NCBI GenBank assembly: GCA_021776825.1
Contig: JAJFFG010000069.1
Coordinates: 1 to 61,603 of the forward strand
Length of the DNA stretch: 61,603 nucleotides
DNA from: Planctomycetota bacterium
GTDB lineage: Bacteria; Planctomycetota; JAJSAM01; JAJVHW01
Reading direction: 5' to 3'
Below the pieces are notes generated by a model. The model was not told the origin of the DNA. It was given only the letters and a program-made list of their open reading frames with translations, and ran no database searches. A program made the position numbers and the translations under genes. The stretch's first letter is position 1; the number at the start of each line of letters is the position of its first letter. Below are positions 26,701 through 35,280 of this stretch, in pieces.

Positions 26701-28623
26701 GTGGAAACGCTCGCGCGAGTGCGCGACGTCCACCGGTGAGCTGTCCGGGGTGCGCATCGTGAAGTCGCGGATGCAGAGGCCGCCGGCCTTCCGCAATCGC
26801 AGGTGGAATGGCGCCTCGCCGAGCACCTCGAAACCCATGTGCTCGAGCATGGGTAGGACGCGCGAGATCGGTGCCGGCTCGCCACAGGCATAGATCTTGA
26901 ACCGTACCTCGTCGGCCGCGGCCTCGACCGGGTGGTAGAGGCTCATCGAGAGGTCGGTGTCCTCGAGGGCATCGTCGATGCGCTCGATGTCCCGGGCGGC
27001 CGTCTCAGGCGAGAACGTGTCGCGGTAACTGGACGGGAACGCGCGCGCGAAGCGCCGGAAGAGCTGCAGGCCACGCTCCTCGCCATGCATCTCGATCAGC
27101 GCGTCGCGAAGTCCATCCGTCCACGACCGGCCGGCCTCGACCAGGCGCGCCTCGATGGCCTCGACGTCGATCGGTGGGACCGCCCCCGGCGTGGTCCCGA
27201 CGATGAAGTGGAGCCGCGCGAGCGGCGCATCGATCACCCGCGTGTAGAACGCCTGGATATCGCCCTCGAACGCGTCCTCCAGGATCTCCTGGAACCGCAG
27301 GCGAAGGGCCGTGTCGTACCGATCTCGCGGCACGTACACGAGGCACGACGCGAAGCGCCCGAACGGGTCGAGGCGCGCGAAGAGCGCCGTCCGCGACCGC
27401 TCCTGCAGGTGCAGGATTCCGATCGCGATCGGCTGGAGGTCCTGGACGGAGATCTGGAACAGCTCGTCGCGCGGGTACGTCGCGAGGATGTGGTGCAGAA
27501 CGTTGTGATCGTGGCTGCCCTCGGGGAAGCCCGCGCCGTCGAGCACGCGCTGGACCTTCTGTCGCAGCAGCGGGACCTCGCGCGGCTGCCGCCCGTAGGC
27601 CGCCGAGGTGAACAGGCCGATGAACAGACGCTCGCCGAGCGCCATGCCGTGCTCGTCGAAGACCTTCACTCCGATCGTGTCCATCAGCACCGAGCGATGC
27701 ACGGTCGAGCGCCGGTTCGCCTTCATGACGCGCACGGTCTCGGGTCCCGTCAGCTCGGCCGGCAGATGGCCGCCCGTGATCAGGCCGGCGAAGACGTGCG
27801 AGAGCTCGTCGCGGAGCAGCCCGAGCCCGCTGTCCGACACGACGCGCGCTCGGTCCGCCTCGAAGCGGTACTCGCGGTAACCGAGGAACGTGAAGTTGTC
27901 GTCCGCGAGCCACTCCAGGAACTCGGTGGACTCGGCGAGGTCGGGATCGACGTCCGACGCGCGCTCGCGGAGCTCGGCCACCGCCGCGCGTCCCTGAGCC
28001 ATCATCTTCGGCCAGTCCTCGACCGCAGCCCGGACGTCGTCGAGCACCCTCGCCAACCCGTCGCGAACGCCATCGAGCTCGCTGCTCGGCACCGCCGCGA
28101 CCTGCACGTGCATGAGTGACTCGGCGACGACGGACTCGTGTCCGTTGGCGTCGGAGCAGACGTCGACGAGATGACCGGCGTCGTTGCGCTCGATCTTGAG
28201 CAAGGGGTGCACGACGAGCTGCACCTCCTGGTTCGACTTCACGAGGTGCGAGGTCACCGAGTCGACGAGGAACGGCATGTCGTCGGTGACGATCTCGACG
28301 ATCGTGTGCGGCGACGCCCACCCGTGCTCTTCTGCGTCCGGGTTGAACACGCGCACGCGGGCCGTGCCCGGCTTGCGGTCGGTGGCGAACGTGAGCAGGG
28401 AGACTGCTGCGCCGAACAGGTTCGCCGGCGTGTCGTCGAGCAGGTCCGCCGGCGCGACGTGCGCGTAGAGCTGCCGGACGAAGCGTTCGGCGCTCGGGGC
28501 GCGTTGGGCGTCGAGGCGTGCATGCACGCGCTCGGCGACGCCATCGATGAGTTCCTGCTTGAGCTGATCCTGGCCGATCACGATGTCGCTCCTCGAGCGC
28601 GGCGTTGACGCCGTCGCCTGCAT
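23785..28623 (-). CDS. gdhB: NAD-specific glutamate dehydrogenase, large (about 180 kDa) type
   Basis: Protein of 1612 residues, the length expected of the GDH-180 family (about 1550-1650). It converts glutamate plus NAD to 2-oxoglutarate, ammonia and NADH, mainly for catabolism. The long N-terminal part carries ACT-like regulatory segments ([19 protein letters not shown] near residue 110). The catalytic core is recognisable at about 800-1200: [76 protein letters not shown] and [11 protein letters not shown]. The C-terminus has the family's EYMRALE-like helical region ([15 protein letters not shown]). It is a single gene ending at a repeat array. Confidence 0.95.
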   Translation of the reverse strand: [1612 protein letters not shown]

Positions 28624-28752
28624 CCGCGGTTCAACCCTCGGCAGTGCCGTCGAAGAGCCCGGAGGCTATCGCCTCGGGCCGGGAGGGCGGACGCTAGGAA
28701 CGAGCGGAATTGACGCGAAATCCGGGAGCCGCCCCGGGGCCGCACATCGCAG

Positions 28753-29523
28753 TCAGTCCTCGAGGTCCAGCTTGCGGAGTTTCGGAGCGATCACCGCGCG
28801 GCAATAGCCCGCCTGCTTGTTCAGGCGGTAGTAGTCCTGGTGGTGATCCTCGGCCTCGTAGTAGATCGACGCGGCAGTGATCTCCGTGACGATCGGATCG
28901 CGGAACTCGGCCTGCGCCGCGGCCTTCGAGGCCTCGGCAACGCGACGCTGGGCCTCGGAGTGGACGAAGATCGCGGAGCGATACTGGGTGCCCGCGTCGG
29001 CGCCCTGCCGATTGAGCGTGGTCGGATCGTGAAGCTGCCAGAACCAGCCGAGCAGCGCCTCGTACGTGAGCTTGGACGGATCGAAGGTGACCTGGACGAC
29101 CTCGGCATGGCCGGTGGTGCCCGCGCAGACGTCGCGATACGACGGGTCCTCGACGTCCCCGCCCATGTAACCGGAGCTGACTCCGGTCACCCCGTCGAGC
29201 TGTTCGAGCACGGCCTCGACGCACCAGAAGCAGCCGGCGCCGAACGTCGCGACCTCCGGTCCGGCCCCGCTCGAATCAGGGGCGCTCGCATCAGGGGTGG
29301 TCTGGTCCATAGGGGCCTCCTCGGCGGCCGCAGTTGCGGGAGACGGCGCGACGTGCAGTGTGGCTTCGGCGACTGTCGCCACCTCGGCACGCGCAGGCGA
29401 AGCGGGATCGGGGCCAGGCTGCGTCCCGGCATCTCCCCCGCACGCGGCAAGCAGCGCGGCAAGCAGCGCGGCAGAGAGGGCGACGGCGAGTCCGCGGGTG
29501 GTCATCTGCATCAATCTACGCAT
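28753..29523 (-). CDS. msrA: Peptide-methionine (S)-S-oxide reductase, exported lipoprotein form
   Basis: Protein of about 256 residues. The N-terminus is a lipoprotein signal (GLAVALSAALLAALLAAC) followed by a Pro/Ala-rich linker of about 60 residues. The catalytic domain then begins TFGAGCFWCVEAV with the MsrA nucleophile Cys of GCFWC. It continues with the conserved TGVSSGYMGG, GTTGHAEVVQVTFDP, DPTTLNRQGADAGTQYRSAIF and ends with KQAGY. It repairs oxidised methionine, here probably outside the cytoplasmic membrane. Three in-frame ATGs (29523, 29511, 29505) are possible starts; none has a strong ribosome-binding site. Confidence 0.92.
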   Translation of the reverse strand: MRRLMQMTTRGLAVALSAALLAALLAACGGDAGTQPGPDPASPARAEVATVAEATLHVAPSPATAAAEEAPMDQTTPDASAPDSSGAGPEVATFGAGCFWCVEAVLEQLDGVTGVSSGYMGGDVEDPSYRDVCAGTTGHAEVVQVTFDPSKLTYEALLGWFWQLHDPTTLNRQGADAGTQYRSAIFVHSEAQRRVAEASKAAAQAEFRDPIVTEITAASIYYEAEDHHQDYYRLNKQAGYCRAVIAPKLRKLDLED

Positions 29524-29556
29524 GGTTCTGGCAACCCGGAAGCGGCTCCCTCTCTT

Positions 29557-29666
29557 CCCTGCGCGCGGGTGCCCCGTGTGCCCTTGCGCAGGTGCCCCGT
29601 GTTCCCTTGCGCAGGTGTGGGGGTGCTCCCTGCGCGGGTACTCCGTGTTCCCGGCACGGGTGCGGG
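29557..29666. repeat. Imperfect 22-24 bp tandem repeat, about 4.5 copies
   Basis: Units begin CCCT(T)GCGC(R)GGTGCCCCGTGT, at about 29557, 29581, 29604, 29628 and 29650. They fill the divergent intergenic region between msrA and the helicase gene and end 14 bp before the helicase start. Confidence 0.65.
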
Positions 29667-29679
29667 ACCGATTCGGTCG

Positions 29680-32475
29680 ATGATCCAGGTGATGGCCGAG
29701 CCTGCCGACCTGCTCCTCTACCTCCGCGACTGCTATCGCGCCGATCACCGCGGCTCGGCGGTTCTCGACGTGTTCGCCGACCGCGTCTCCCATCGCTACG
29801 TCTTCGAGGGCGAGGAGCGGATCGCCTCGGGGAAGCTGCCGATCGTGCCGGGACCGGCTGAGCCGCTGCTCGCCGCCGGGCGCGCAGCCGAGGTCTATCG
29901 ACGGGAGCGGTCGCTCATCTACGGCGTCGACTTCGTTGCCGGCCAGACCGATGGCTGCGGCGGGCTGCCGGCGCAGATCTGCGCCCCGCTGCTGCTGTTT
30001 CCGGCCACGGTGAGCGAGAGCGAGCAGCCGGAGGACACGGTTGCGTTCGTGACACCCGACCTGAGTGCGCCCGCCTGGAACGTGACGCTTCTCCGGGGTC
30101 TGCTCGGCGGAGGCGAGGGTGACGCCGCGCTGCTCGAGGGTCTGCTCTCGCGGATGCCGGAGCCTCCGTTCGAGGCGCTCGAACGACTCGACCTGATGCA
30201 TCTCCTGCGCGATGCCCTCCCCGGTCTCGGCGCACGCGACGCGTTCCTCGACGGTGAGCTCACGGAGGGGAAGGTGCTTCGGAGCGCGGCGCGCGGGGCG
30301 CTCCGCTTCGTCGCTGCAGCGGTACTCGCACTCGTCCCGAACGCCCATATCGAGCGTGGCGTCGTGTTCGATCTCGAGCGGATGGCCAGCAGCCCGAGCC
30401 TGTCGACCCCCGTGCTGACGTTGCTCGGTCATCCTCCGCTCCGCGCCACGACGCCCGGCGAGTCGCCGCCGCCCGTGCGTGTCCCCGCCGTGCTCAGTCA
30501 CGCACAGCAGGCGGCGGTGGCGTCCGCGCGCGAGCAACCCCTCACGCTCGTGGTCGGCCCTCCCGGCACGGGCAAGTCCTACACGATGGCCGCCGTCGCC
30601 CTCGATCACCTTGCGCGTGGTCGTTCGGTGCTGATCGCCGCGCGCATGCGGCACGCGCTCGATGTCGTCGAACGCAAGGTCGAGACGCTGATCGGCACCG
30701 AGGACTTCATGATCCGGGGTGGCCGGGGTCAGCAGATCCGCGACCTGAAGCGGCATCTCGAGCGGCTGCTGACCGGCAACGCCCCGCGCCCCGAGACCGA
30801 CGACGTGATCGAGGACCTGCGTGGGCGTCACGGGCGCCTGGAGTCGGAGCGCGAGCATCTCGAAGCACAGATGGCACACGTCACGGACGTGGAGCGGACG
30901 CGGGGCGATCTGCTCTCGGGTCCCCCACCGGACGGACTGTTCGCTCGGTTCGGTGCGGGAGTGCGACTCCAACTCGCGGCCTGGCGGCTGACGCGCGCCG
31001 GCGTCCCCTGGGAGCTGCTCGATCGGTACGAAGCCGTGCTCGAGGAGCGCACTGCGGTCGTCGCCCACATCCTGCGTCACACGGTGTGGGATCGCGTCTG
31101 GTTCGCTCTGGCCGCGCACCGTAAGGAGCTGAAGGGGTTCCTGTCGGCCCTGCGCGCACGCACGTCCTCGCGACAGGCCGAGCGGTTCGCGGCTCTGGAT
31201 CTCGCACCGCTGCTACAGGCGTTCCCGCTCTGGCTCTCGACATTCGGTGACGCCTACCAGGTGCTCCCCTTCGAGCAGGAGCTGTTCGACCTGGTCCTCG
31301 TCGACGAGGCCACGCAGTGCGACATGGCCAGCTGCTTGCCGATCGCGCAGCGCGGGAAGCGACTGCTGGTGACCGGGGACCCGAAGCAGTTGCGTCACGT
31401 CTCGTTCCTGGCACGCGCGCAACAGCGGCTGCTCGCCGACGGCCACGGACTGACCGATGCCCAGCGCGAGGCGTTCGACTACCGCGATGCGAGTCTGCTC
31501 GACCGCGTGGACGACGGCGTCGCCGAGCAGTCGCAGGTGGTGTTCCTCGACGAGCACTTCCGCGGCACGCCGGATCTCATTCAGTTCAGCAACGACGAGT
31601 TCTACGCCGGTGCGTTGCATGTCATGACGGAGCGCCCCGACACCGCCGGACTCGTGAGCATCGCGGTCCACGAGGTCGAGGGCCGGCGCGAGCCGGAGGG
31701 GCACAATCCGATCGAGGCCGAGGCCGTCCTCGCCGCCGTCGCGGAGCTCGTCGCCGAGGACAGGGACGTCCCCGGTCCAGGCGCACGCTCGATCGGCATA
31801 CTCTCGCCGTTCCGCGCTCAGGTGGACCTGCTTCAGGCGGAGGTCACCGAACGCTTCCCGCTCGACGTCATCCGGCGCCACGACATCCAAGTCGGCACGT
31901 CGTACTCGTTCCAGGGGGAGGAGCGCGACGTGATGTTCGTGTCGTTCGCGCTCGACCCCGACGCCCACTCGGCCTCGCTCCGCTACCTCTGTCGCCCTGA
32001 CGTGTTCAACGTCGCCATCACCCGCGCGCGGCGCTTCCAGCACGTCTACGTCTCCCGCCCGCGGGCTTCGGTCCCGGCCGACACGCTGCTGCGCCGCTAC
32101 CTCGATCGGGCGGAGGCCACCCGGGTCGGCGCGCCGGCCACCGACACGACGAGCCACGACGCTGCGCTCCGCCACGTCGCCGAGGTGCTGGCCGAGGAGG
32201 GCCTGCGGGTCTGGACCGCGTACCCCGTTGCAGGGCTGCCGGTGGACGTCGTCGTCGAGCAGGCCGGCACGAGCCTCGGCATCGACCTGATCGGGTTCCC
32301 CGGGCCGTTCGGCCTGGCGTTCGACCTGGAGCGCTACCGCATGTTCCGCCGCGCGGGGTTCGCCGTGTTCCCGCTGCCTTGGTCGCGCTGGCAAGAGGAT
32401 CGCGCGGGATGCGTCGCCGAGATCCGGGAGCGGCTGGGCGACGCCACGGCGGGTCCGACCGCCCCTTCTTCGTGA
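29680..32475 (+). CDS. UPF1/DNA2-like superfamily 1 helicase with C-terminal nuclease-like domain
   Basis: Protein of 931 residues from ATG 29680 (an ATG at 29692 is the alternative). The Walker A motif GPPGTGKS lies near residue 293 and Walker B DEATQ near 541, the signature of UPF1/DNA2-type SF1B helicases. Downstream motifs GDPKQLRHVSF, LDEHFRGTPDLI, SFQGEERDVMFVSF and VAITRARR complete the helicase core. A coiled-coil insertion lies at about 355-400. The last 100 residues (DVVVEQAGTSLGIDLIGFP...RYRMFRRAGFAVFPLPWSRW) resemble the PD-(D/E)XK-type domain often fused to such helicases. The role is probably DNA or RNA repair/processing; a defence role is possible. Confidence 0.85.
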   Translation: MIQVMAEPADLLLYLRDCYRADHRGSAVLDVFADRVSHRYVFEGEERIASGKLPIVPGPAEPLLAAGRAAEVYRRERSLIYGVDFVAGQTDGCGGLPAQICAPLLLFPATVSESEQPEDTVAFVTPDLSAPAWNVTLLRGLLGGGEGDAALLEGLLSRMPEPPFEALERLDLMHLLRDALPGLGARDAFLDGELTEGKVLRSAARGALRFVAAAVLALVPNAHIERGVVFDLERMASSPSLSTPVLTLLGHPPLRATTPGESPPPVRVPAVLSHAQQAAVASAREQPLTLVVGPPGTGKSYTMAAVALDHLARGRSVLIAARMRHALDVVERKVETLIGTEDFMIRGGRGQQIRDLKRHLERLLTGNAPRPETDDVIEDLRGRHGRLESEREHLEAQMAHVTDVERTRGDLLSGPPPDGLFARFGAGVRLQLAAWRLTRAGVPWELLDRYEAVLEERTAVVAHILRHTVWDRVWFALAAHRKELKGFLSALRARTSSRQAERFAALDLAPLLQAFPLWLSTFGDAYQVLPFEQELFDLVLVDEATQCDMASCLPIAQRGKRLLVTGDPKQLRHVSFLARAQQRLLADGHGLTDAQREAFDYRDASLLDRVDDGVAEQSQVVFLDEHFRGTPDLIQFSNDEFYAGALHVMTERPDTAGLVSIAVHEVEGRREPEGHNPIEAEAVLAAVAELVAEDRDVPGPGARSIGILSPFRAQVDLLQAEVTERFPLDVIRRHDIQVGTSYSFQGEERDVMFVSFALDPDAHSASLRYLCRPDVFNVAITRARRFQHVYVSRPRASVPADTLLRRYLDRAEATRVGAPATDTTSHDAALRHVAEVLAEEGLRVWTAYPVAGLPVDVVVEQAGTSLGIDLIGFPGPFGLAFDLERYRMFRRAGFAVFPLPWSRWQEDRAGCVAEIRERLGDATAGPTAPSS

Positions 32476-32526
32476 ACCCCAGCCCGTCTTCATGAACCCC
32501 AGCCCGCCCTGCGCGTCTATGCACGC

Positions 32527-32991
32527 ATGAGCACTTCACTCGTTCTCCGTTTCGCCTCCCGCACGCTCGCCGCAGTGGCGCTCGCCCTCGGGATCTTCGG
32601 CTGCGTGGCTGTGCTCGACGGCTGCGGTCTCCCGCCGGGTCGGCGCCTCCTGAGCGTCGACTACGAGTGGAACGGCATGACCGTCGGCGAGACCAACTAC
32701 GACGACGACTGCCTCCAGCCCGCCGACGTCGTCTGGACCTACCTCGACGCCCCGCCGGTCGTGTCGGCGCCGCTCTCCGCCGATCTGCCGCTCGCCTCCC
32801 CCGACGCCCTCCGAGTCACCCTCGATGGCGCCGTGACCGTCCGCATCCGCCACGTCGACAGCCCGATCGCCGAGTGCGAGGTCGACGGTCTGGTCCTCGT
32901 CCGCGATGCCGCGGACACCGGCGGGTGGTATCTGCCTCCCGAGGAGCTCGCCCGGACGGCGGACGCCGCCGGTCTCATCCTGCCGGAGTGA
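32527..32991 (+). CDS. Hypothetical membrane-anchored/exported protein
   Basis: Protein of 154 residues. The N-terminus has a positively charged start and hydrophobic helix (TLAAVALALGIFGCVAVLDGC), acting as a signal or anchor. The rest is a compact soluble domain with no recognised family. A short duplication (TGAACCCCAGCCCG, twice) lies just upstream at 32473-32505. Confidence 0.6.
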   Translation: MSTSLVLRFASRTLAAVALALGIFGCVAVLDGCGLPPGRRLLSVDYEWNGMTVGETNYDDDCLQPADVVWTYLDAPPVVSAPLSADLPLASPDALRVTLDGAVTVRIRHVDSPIAECEVDGLVLVRDAADTGGWYLPPEELARTADAAGLILPE

Positions 32992-33001
32992 CGGACGCGC
33001 C

Positions 33002-34918
33002 TCAGATCGAGCCTGCGCCGCATTCCTGACGATCGGATGGCGGCCGCGGGTAATCTCCGTCGCTCACCGTGCCGCGGGGCACCCCACTCCGCTCGGCGAC
33101 TCGTCGCCGGACAGCACGGCCTGACGCCCGGTCGGGGCGTAGCGCAGCCTGGCTAGCGCGCATCCTTGGGGTGGATGAGGTCGCTGGTTCGAATCCAGTC
33201 GCCCCGACCATCGGTTCACGCGACCCGTCGCGCGGGCCGGCCGGAAGCGGCTCCCGCCGAGCCCCCTCAGGCAGCGCTCCGTCGCCCACGTGCACGGTGA
33301 CGGCGCCATCCTCGCGAACCTCGACCGAGTCGATGATCCGGCGCAGCGCTTGGCGCACGATGTCGCGGTCTGACGAGTCCAGCAGCCGCTGAAGATCCCC
33401 CATCCGAAGGCGGCGCACCTGTGCCTCGATCCGCCCGTGCTCGACCTCGCGGAGCAGTTCCAGCCTCTCGAGATCCTGGGAGATCGCCTTCCGCCGCTCT
33501 CGGAGTACCTCCACGCGGTTGCGCATCTCCGGCATCTGGAGTCCCTGCTCGATCGCCAGCACGATGCGGCGCTCAGCCTTCCGGATGTCCTCGAGCTCCT
33601 GTTCGAGCACCGGGGCGCGCTCGGCGATGTCGGTCATCTCCTGGAGCAACACCTCGCGGCGCCGCGTCTCGAGGTGCAGCAGCCCCTCCTCGGTGAGGAG
33701 TCTCGCGCGAACGATCTCGAGCACCCTCTGCTCCAGTGGGTCCACGGTCAGGCTCACACGGTTCGTGCAGAGCACCTCTCCAGAGGAGTGGCGCCGAGAA
33801 CACGCGAACTTCCGGTAGCACGTGGAGTCGCCGCGCGCCTTCTGCCGCTTGTTCGGAAACGACGACCGCACGTGGAGCGCTCCGGCGCACGTGCCGCACC
33901 GGACCAGTCCGGTGAGCGCCGACGCCGCCTGATTCCCGCCGCGACCCGGCCCGCCGCGACGGGGCGACCCCGCGGGCACCCGCTTGTTCTCCGCGAAGAT
34001 CGCCTGGACCGCGTCCCACGTCGCGCGATCGACCAGCGCCGGATGCGCGTCCTCGAGGACGACCCACTGATCCGGCGGCAGCTTCACCTTCCGACGCTTC
34101 ACCGTCGCACCGACGCGCACCTTGACCTCACGTGTGCGTCCGTAGACTGCGGCGCCGCGGTAGACGGGGTTCAGCAACACGGCGCGCACGAACGACGTGA
34201 CAAAGCCCTCGGGCTTCGCGGCGCGCCAGACGCCCTGGGGATCGTTCAGCTCACGGCAGATGCGCCGGAACCCAATACCCGCGGCGTAGCGCTCGAAGAG
34301 ATGCGTCACCGCGGGTCCGCCGACCGGATCCGGCTCAAGGGTCACACCGATCCGCACCGGCCGTCCGTCTCGGTCCCGTTCCGTCTCCGAGAACACCGGC
34401 TTCCGCAGGTACCCGAACGGGGTCTTCCGTCCCGAGAGCCAGCCGCGCCGGGTCCGCGCGCTCACCCCGCGCCGCACCCGTCGGCCCGTCTCGCGGGAGT
34501 CTGCCTCCGCCTTCAGTTCCTTGATACCGGTCACGAAGAGCCCGGCGTCCGAGTCCGGATCGACGTACCCGTCGGCCATCGAGAGCACCGACACTCCGGA
34601 CGCCGTGAACCCCTCGCGCACGCGCAGCGCGTCCCCGCGGTTGCGGGCGAGCCGGCTCACGTCCTCGACGACGACCAAGTCGAACGGTCTCGGCCGTTCC
34701 GCGGACGCGCGTCGCAATCGAGCGAGACCGTCGCGGCCGTCCAGCGACGTGCCCGTCCGCGCCTCGTCCTTCTCCTCGCGGACGATCTCCCAGTCGGGGA
34801 ACCGCCGGCCAAGGTCGCGCCGTAGCTCAGCGAGCTGATCGTCAGCCGACCGCGGGTTCTGCAGGTCCGAGGAGAACCGCGAATAGAGCGCAACACGTTG
34901 GTGGGCCCGACTGATCAT
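33002..34918 (-). CDS. Large serine recombinase (integrase/resolvase family), reading antisense through tRNA-Pro
   Basis: Open frame of 638 residues. The N-terminal resolvase domain has the catalytic serine in VALYSRFSSD (S16) and the arginine motif DVSRLARNRGDA. The recombinase domain (about 165-290, GRKTPFGYLRKP...GIGFRRICRELND) follows. A zinc-ribbon (RCGTCAGALHVR...CYRKFACSRR...CTNR) and a coiled coil (about 410-500) complete a typical large serine integrase. Core homology ends around VREDGAVTVHVG (about residue 545). The remaining 90 residues cross the tRNA on the opposite strand and continue into flanking DNA, so the natural C-terminus is uncertain. It is probably the integrase of the island to the right. 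Confidence 0.85.
   Translation of the reverse strand: MISRAHQRVALYSRFSSDLQNPRSADDQLAELRRDLGRRFPDWEIVREEKDEARTGTSLDGRDGLARLRRASAERPRPFDLVVVEDVSRLARNRGDALRVREGFTASGVSVLSMADGYVDPDSDAGLFVTGIKELKAEADSRETGRRVRRGVSARTRRGWLSGRKTPFGYLRKPVFSETERDRDGRPVRIGVTLEPDPVGGPAVTHLFERYAAGIGFRRICRELNDPQGVWRAAKPEGFVTSFVRAVLLNPVYRGAAVYGRTREVKVRVGATVKRRKVKLPPDQWVVLEDAHPALVDRATWDAVQAIFAENKRVPAGSPRRGGPGRGGNQAASALTGLVRCGTCAGALHVRSSFPNKRQKARGDSTCYRKFACSRRHSSGEVLCTNRVSLTVDPLEQRVLEIVRARLLTEEGLLHLETRRREVLLQEMTDIAERAPVLEQELEDIRKAERRIVLAIEQGLQMPEMRNRVEVLRERRKAISQDLERLELLREVEHGRIEAQVRRLRMGDLQRLLDSSDRDIVRQALRRIIDSVEVREDGAVTVHVGDGALPEGARREPLPAGPRDGSREPMVGATGFEPATSSTPRMRASQAALRPDRASGRAVRRRVAERSGVPRGTVSDGDYPRPPSDRQECGAGSI
33133..33210 (+). 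tRNA. tRNA-Pro (anticodon GGG)
   Basis: 78 nt including an encoded CCA. Acceptor arms CGGGGCG (33133-33139) and CGCCCCG pair fully. The anticodon stem CATCC/GGATG closes the loop TTGGGGT, giving anticodon GGG. The T arm is CTGG-TTCGAAT-CCAG. It marks the left edge of the accessory region: the recombinase gene runs antisense through it, so its 3' half is a likely attachment site. Confidence 0.93.
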
Positions 34919-34938
34919 GGTGACCTCCGCTGTCGATC

Positions 34939-35229
34939 CTACGTCCCCGCCGGACTCTCGCGGTCGTCCACCCCGGCGCCATCCGACTGCGCCAGTCGCT
35001 CCGCCTCGATCTCGCGGCGGATCACACGCGCATCCTCCACCGCCACCGCGCGCGCCATCAGGTCCAGGAACTCTCGTAGCCGCTCCGGCGAGACGTACCC
35101 CATCACCACCTGCAAGCGGTGCTCAAGGTCGTCGGGATCATCGGGGTTGCGCATCGTGGGCCGCCGCGTGCCGCGCGCGGCGGGTGCCACGGTCTCCGGG
35201 TCCACGAAATCCCGGACGGACTCAAACAC
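34939..35229 (-). CDS. Small hypothetical protein beside the recombinase
   Basis: Protein of 96 residues starting MFESVRDFVDPE, ending 20 bp before the recombinase start, so probably co-transcribed. It is acidic and helical (SPERLREFLDLMARAVAVEDARVIRREIEAERLA) and could be a recombination accessory or directionality factor by position only. No family recognised. Confidence 0.55.
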   Translation of the reverse strand: MFESVRDFVDPETVAPAARGTRRPTMRNPDDPDDLEHRLQVVMGYVSPERLREFLDLMARAVAVEDARVIRREIEAERLAQSDGAGVDDRESPAGT

Positions 35230-35280
35230 GCGTCTTGCCGTGAATTGGAGTCCGCGCCCCGAGCCAGCGCGGACTCGGCG

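Noticed and set aside
29524..31119. Long minus-strand extension of msrA opposite the helicase gene
   Set aside because: It is antisense to a clear helicase and lacks codon bias; the lipoprotein signal gives a natural start at 29523.
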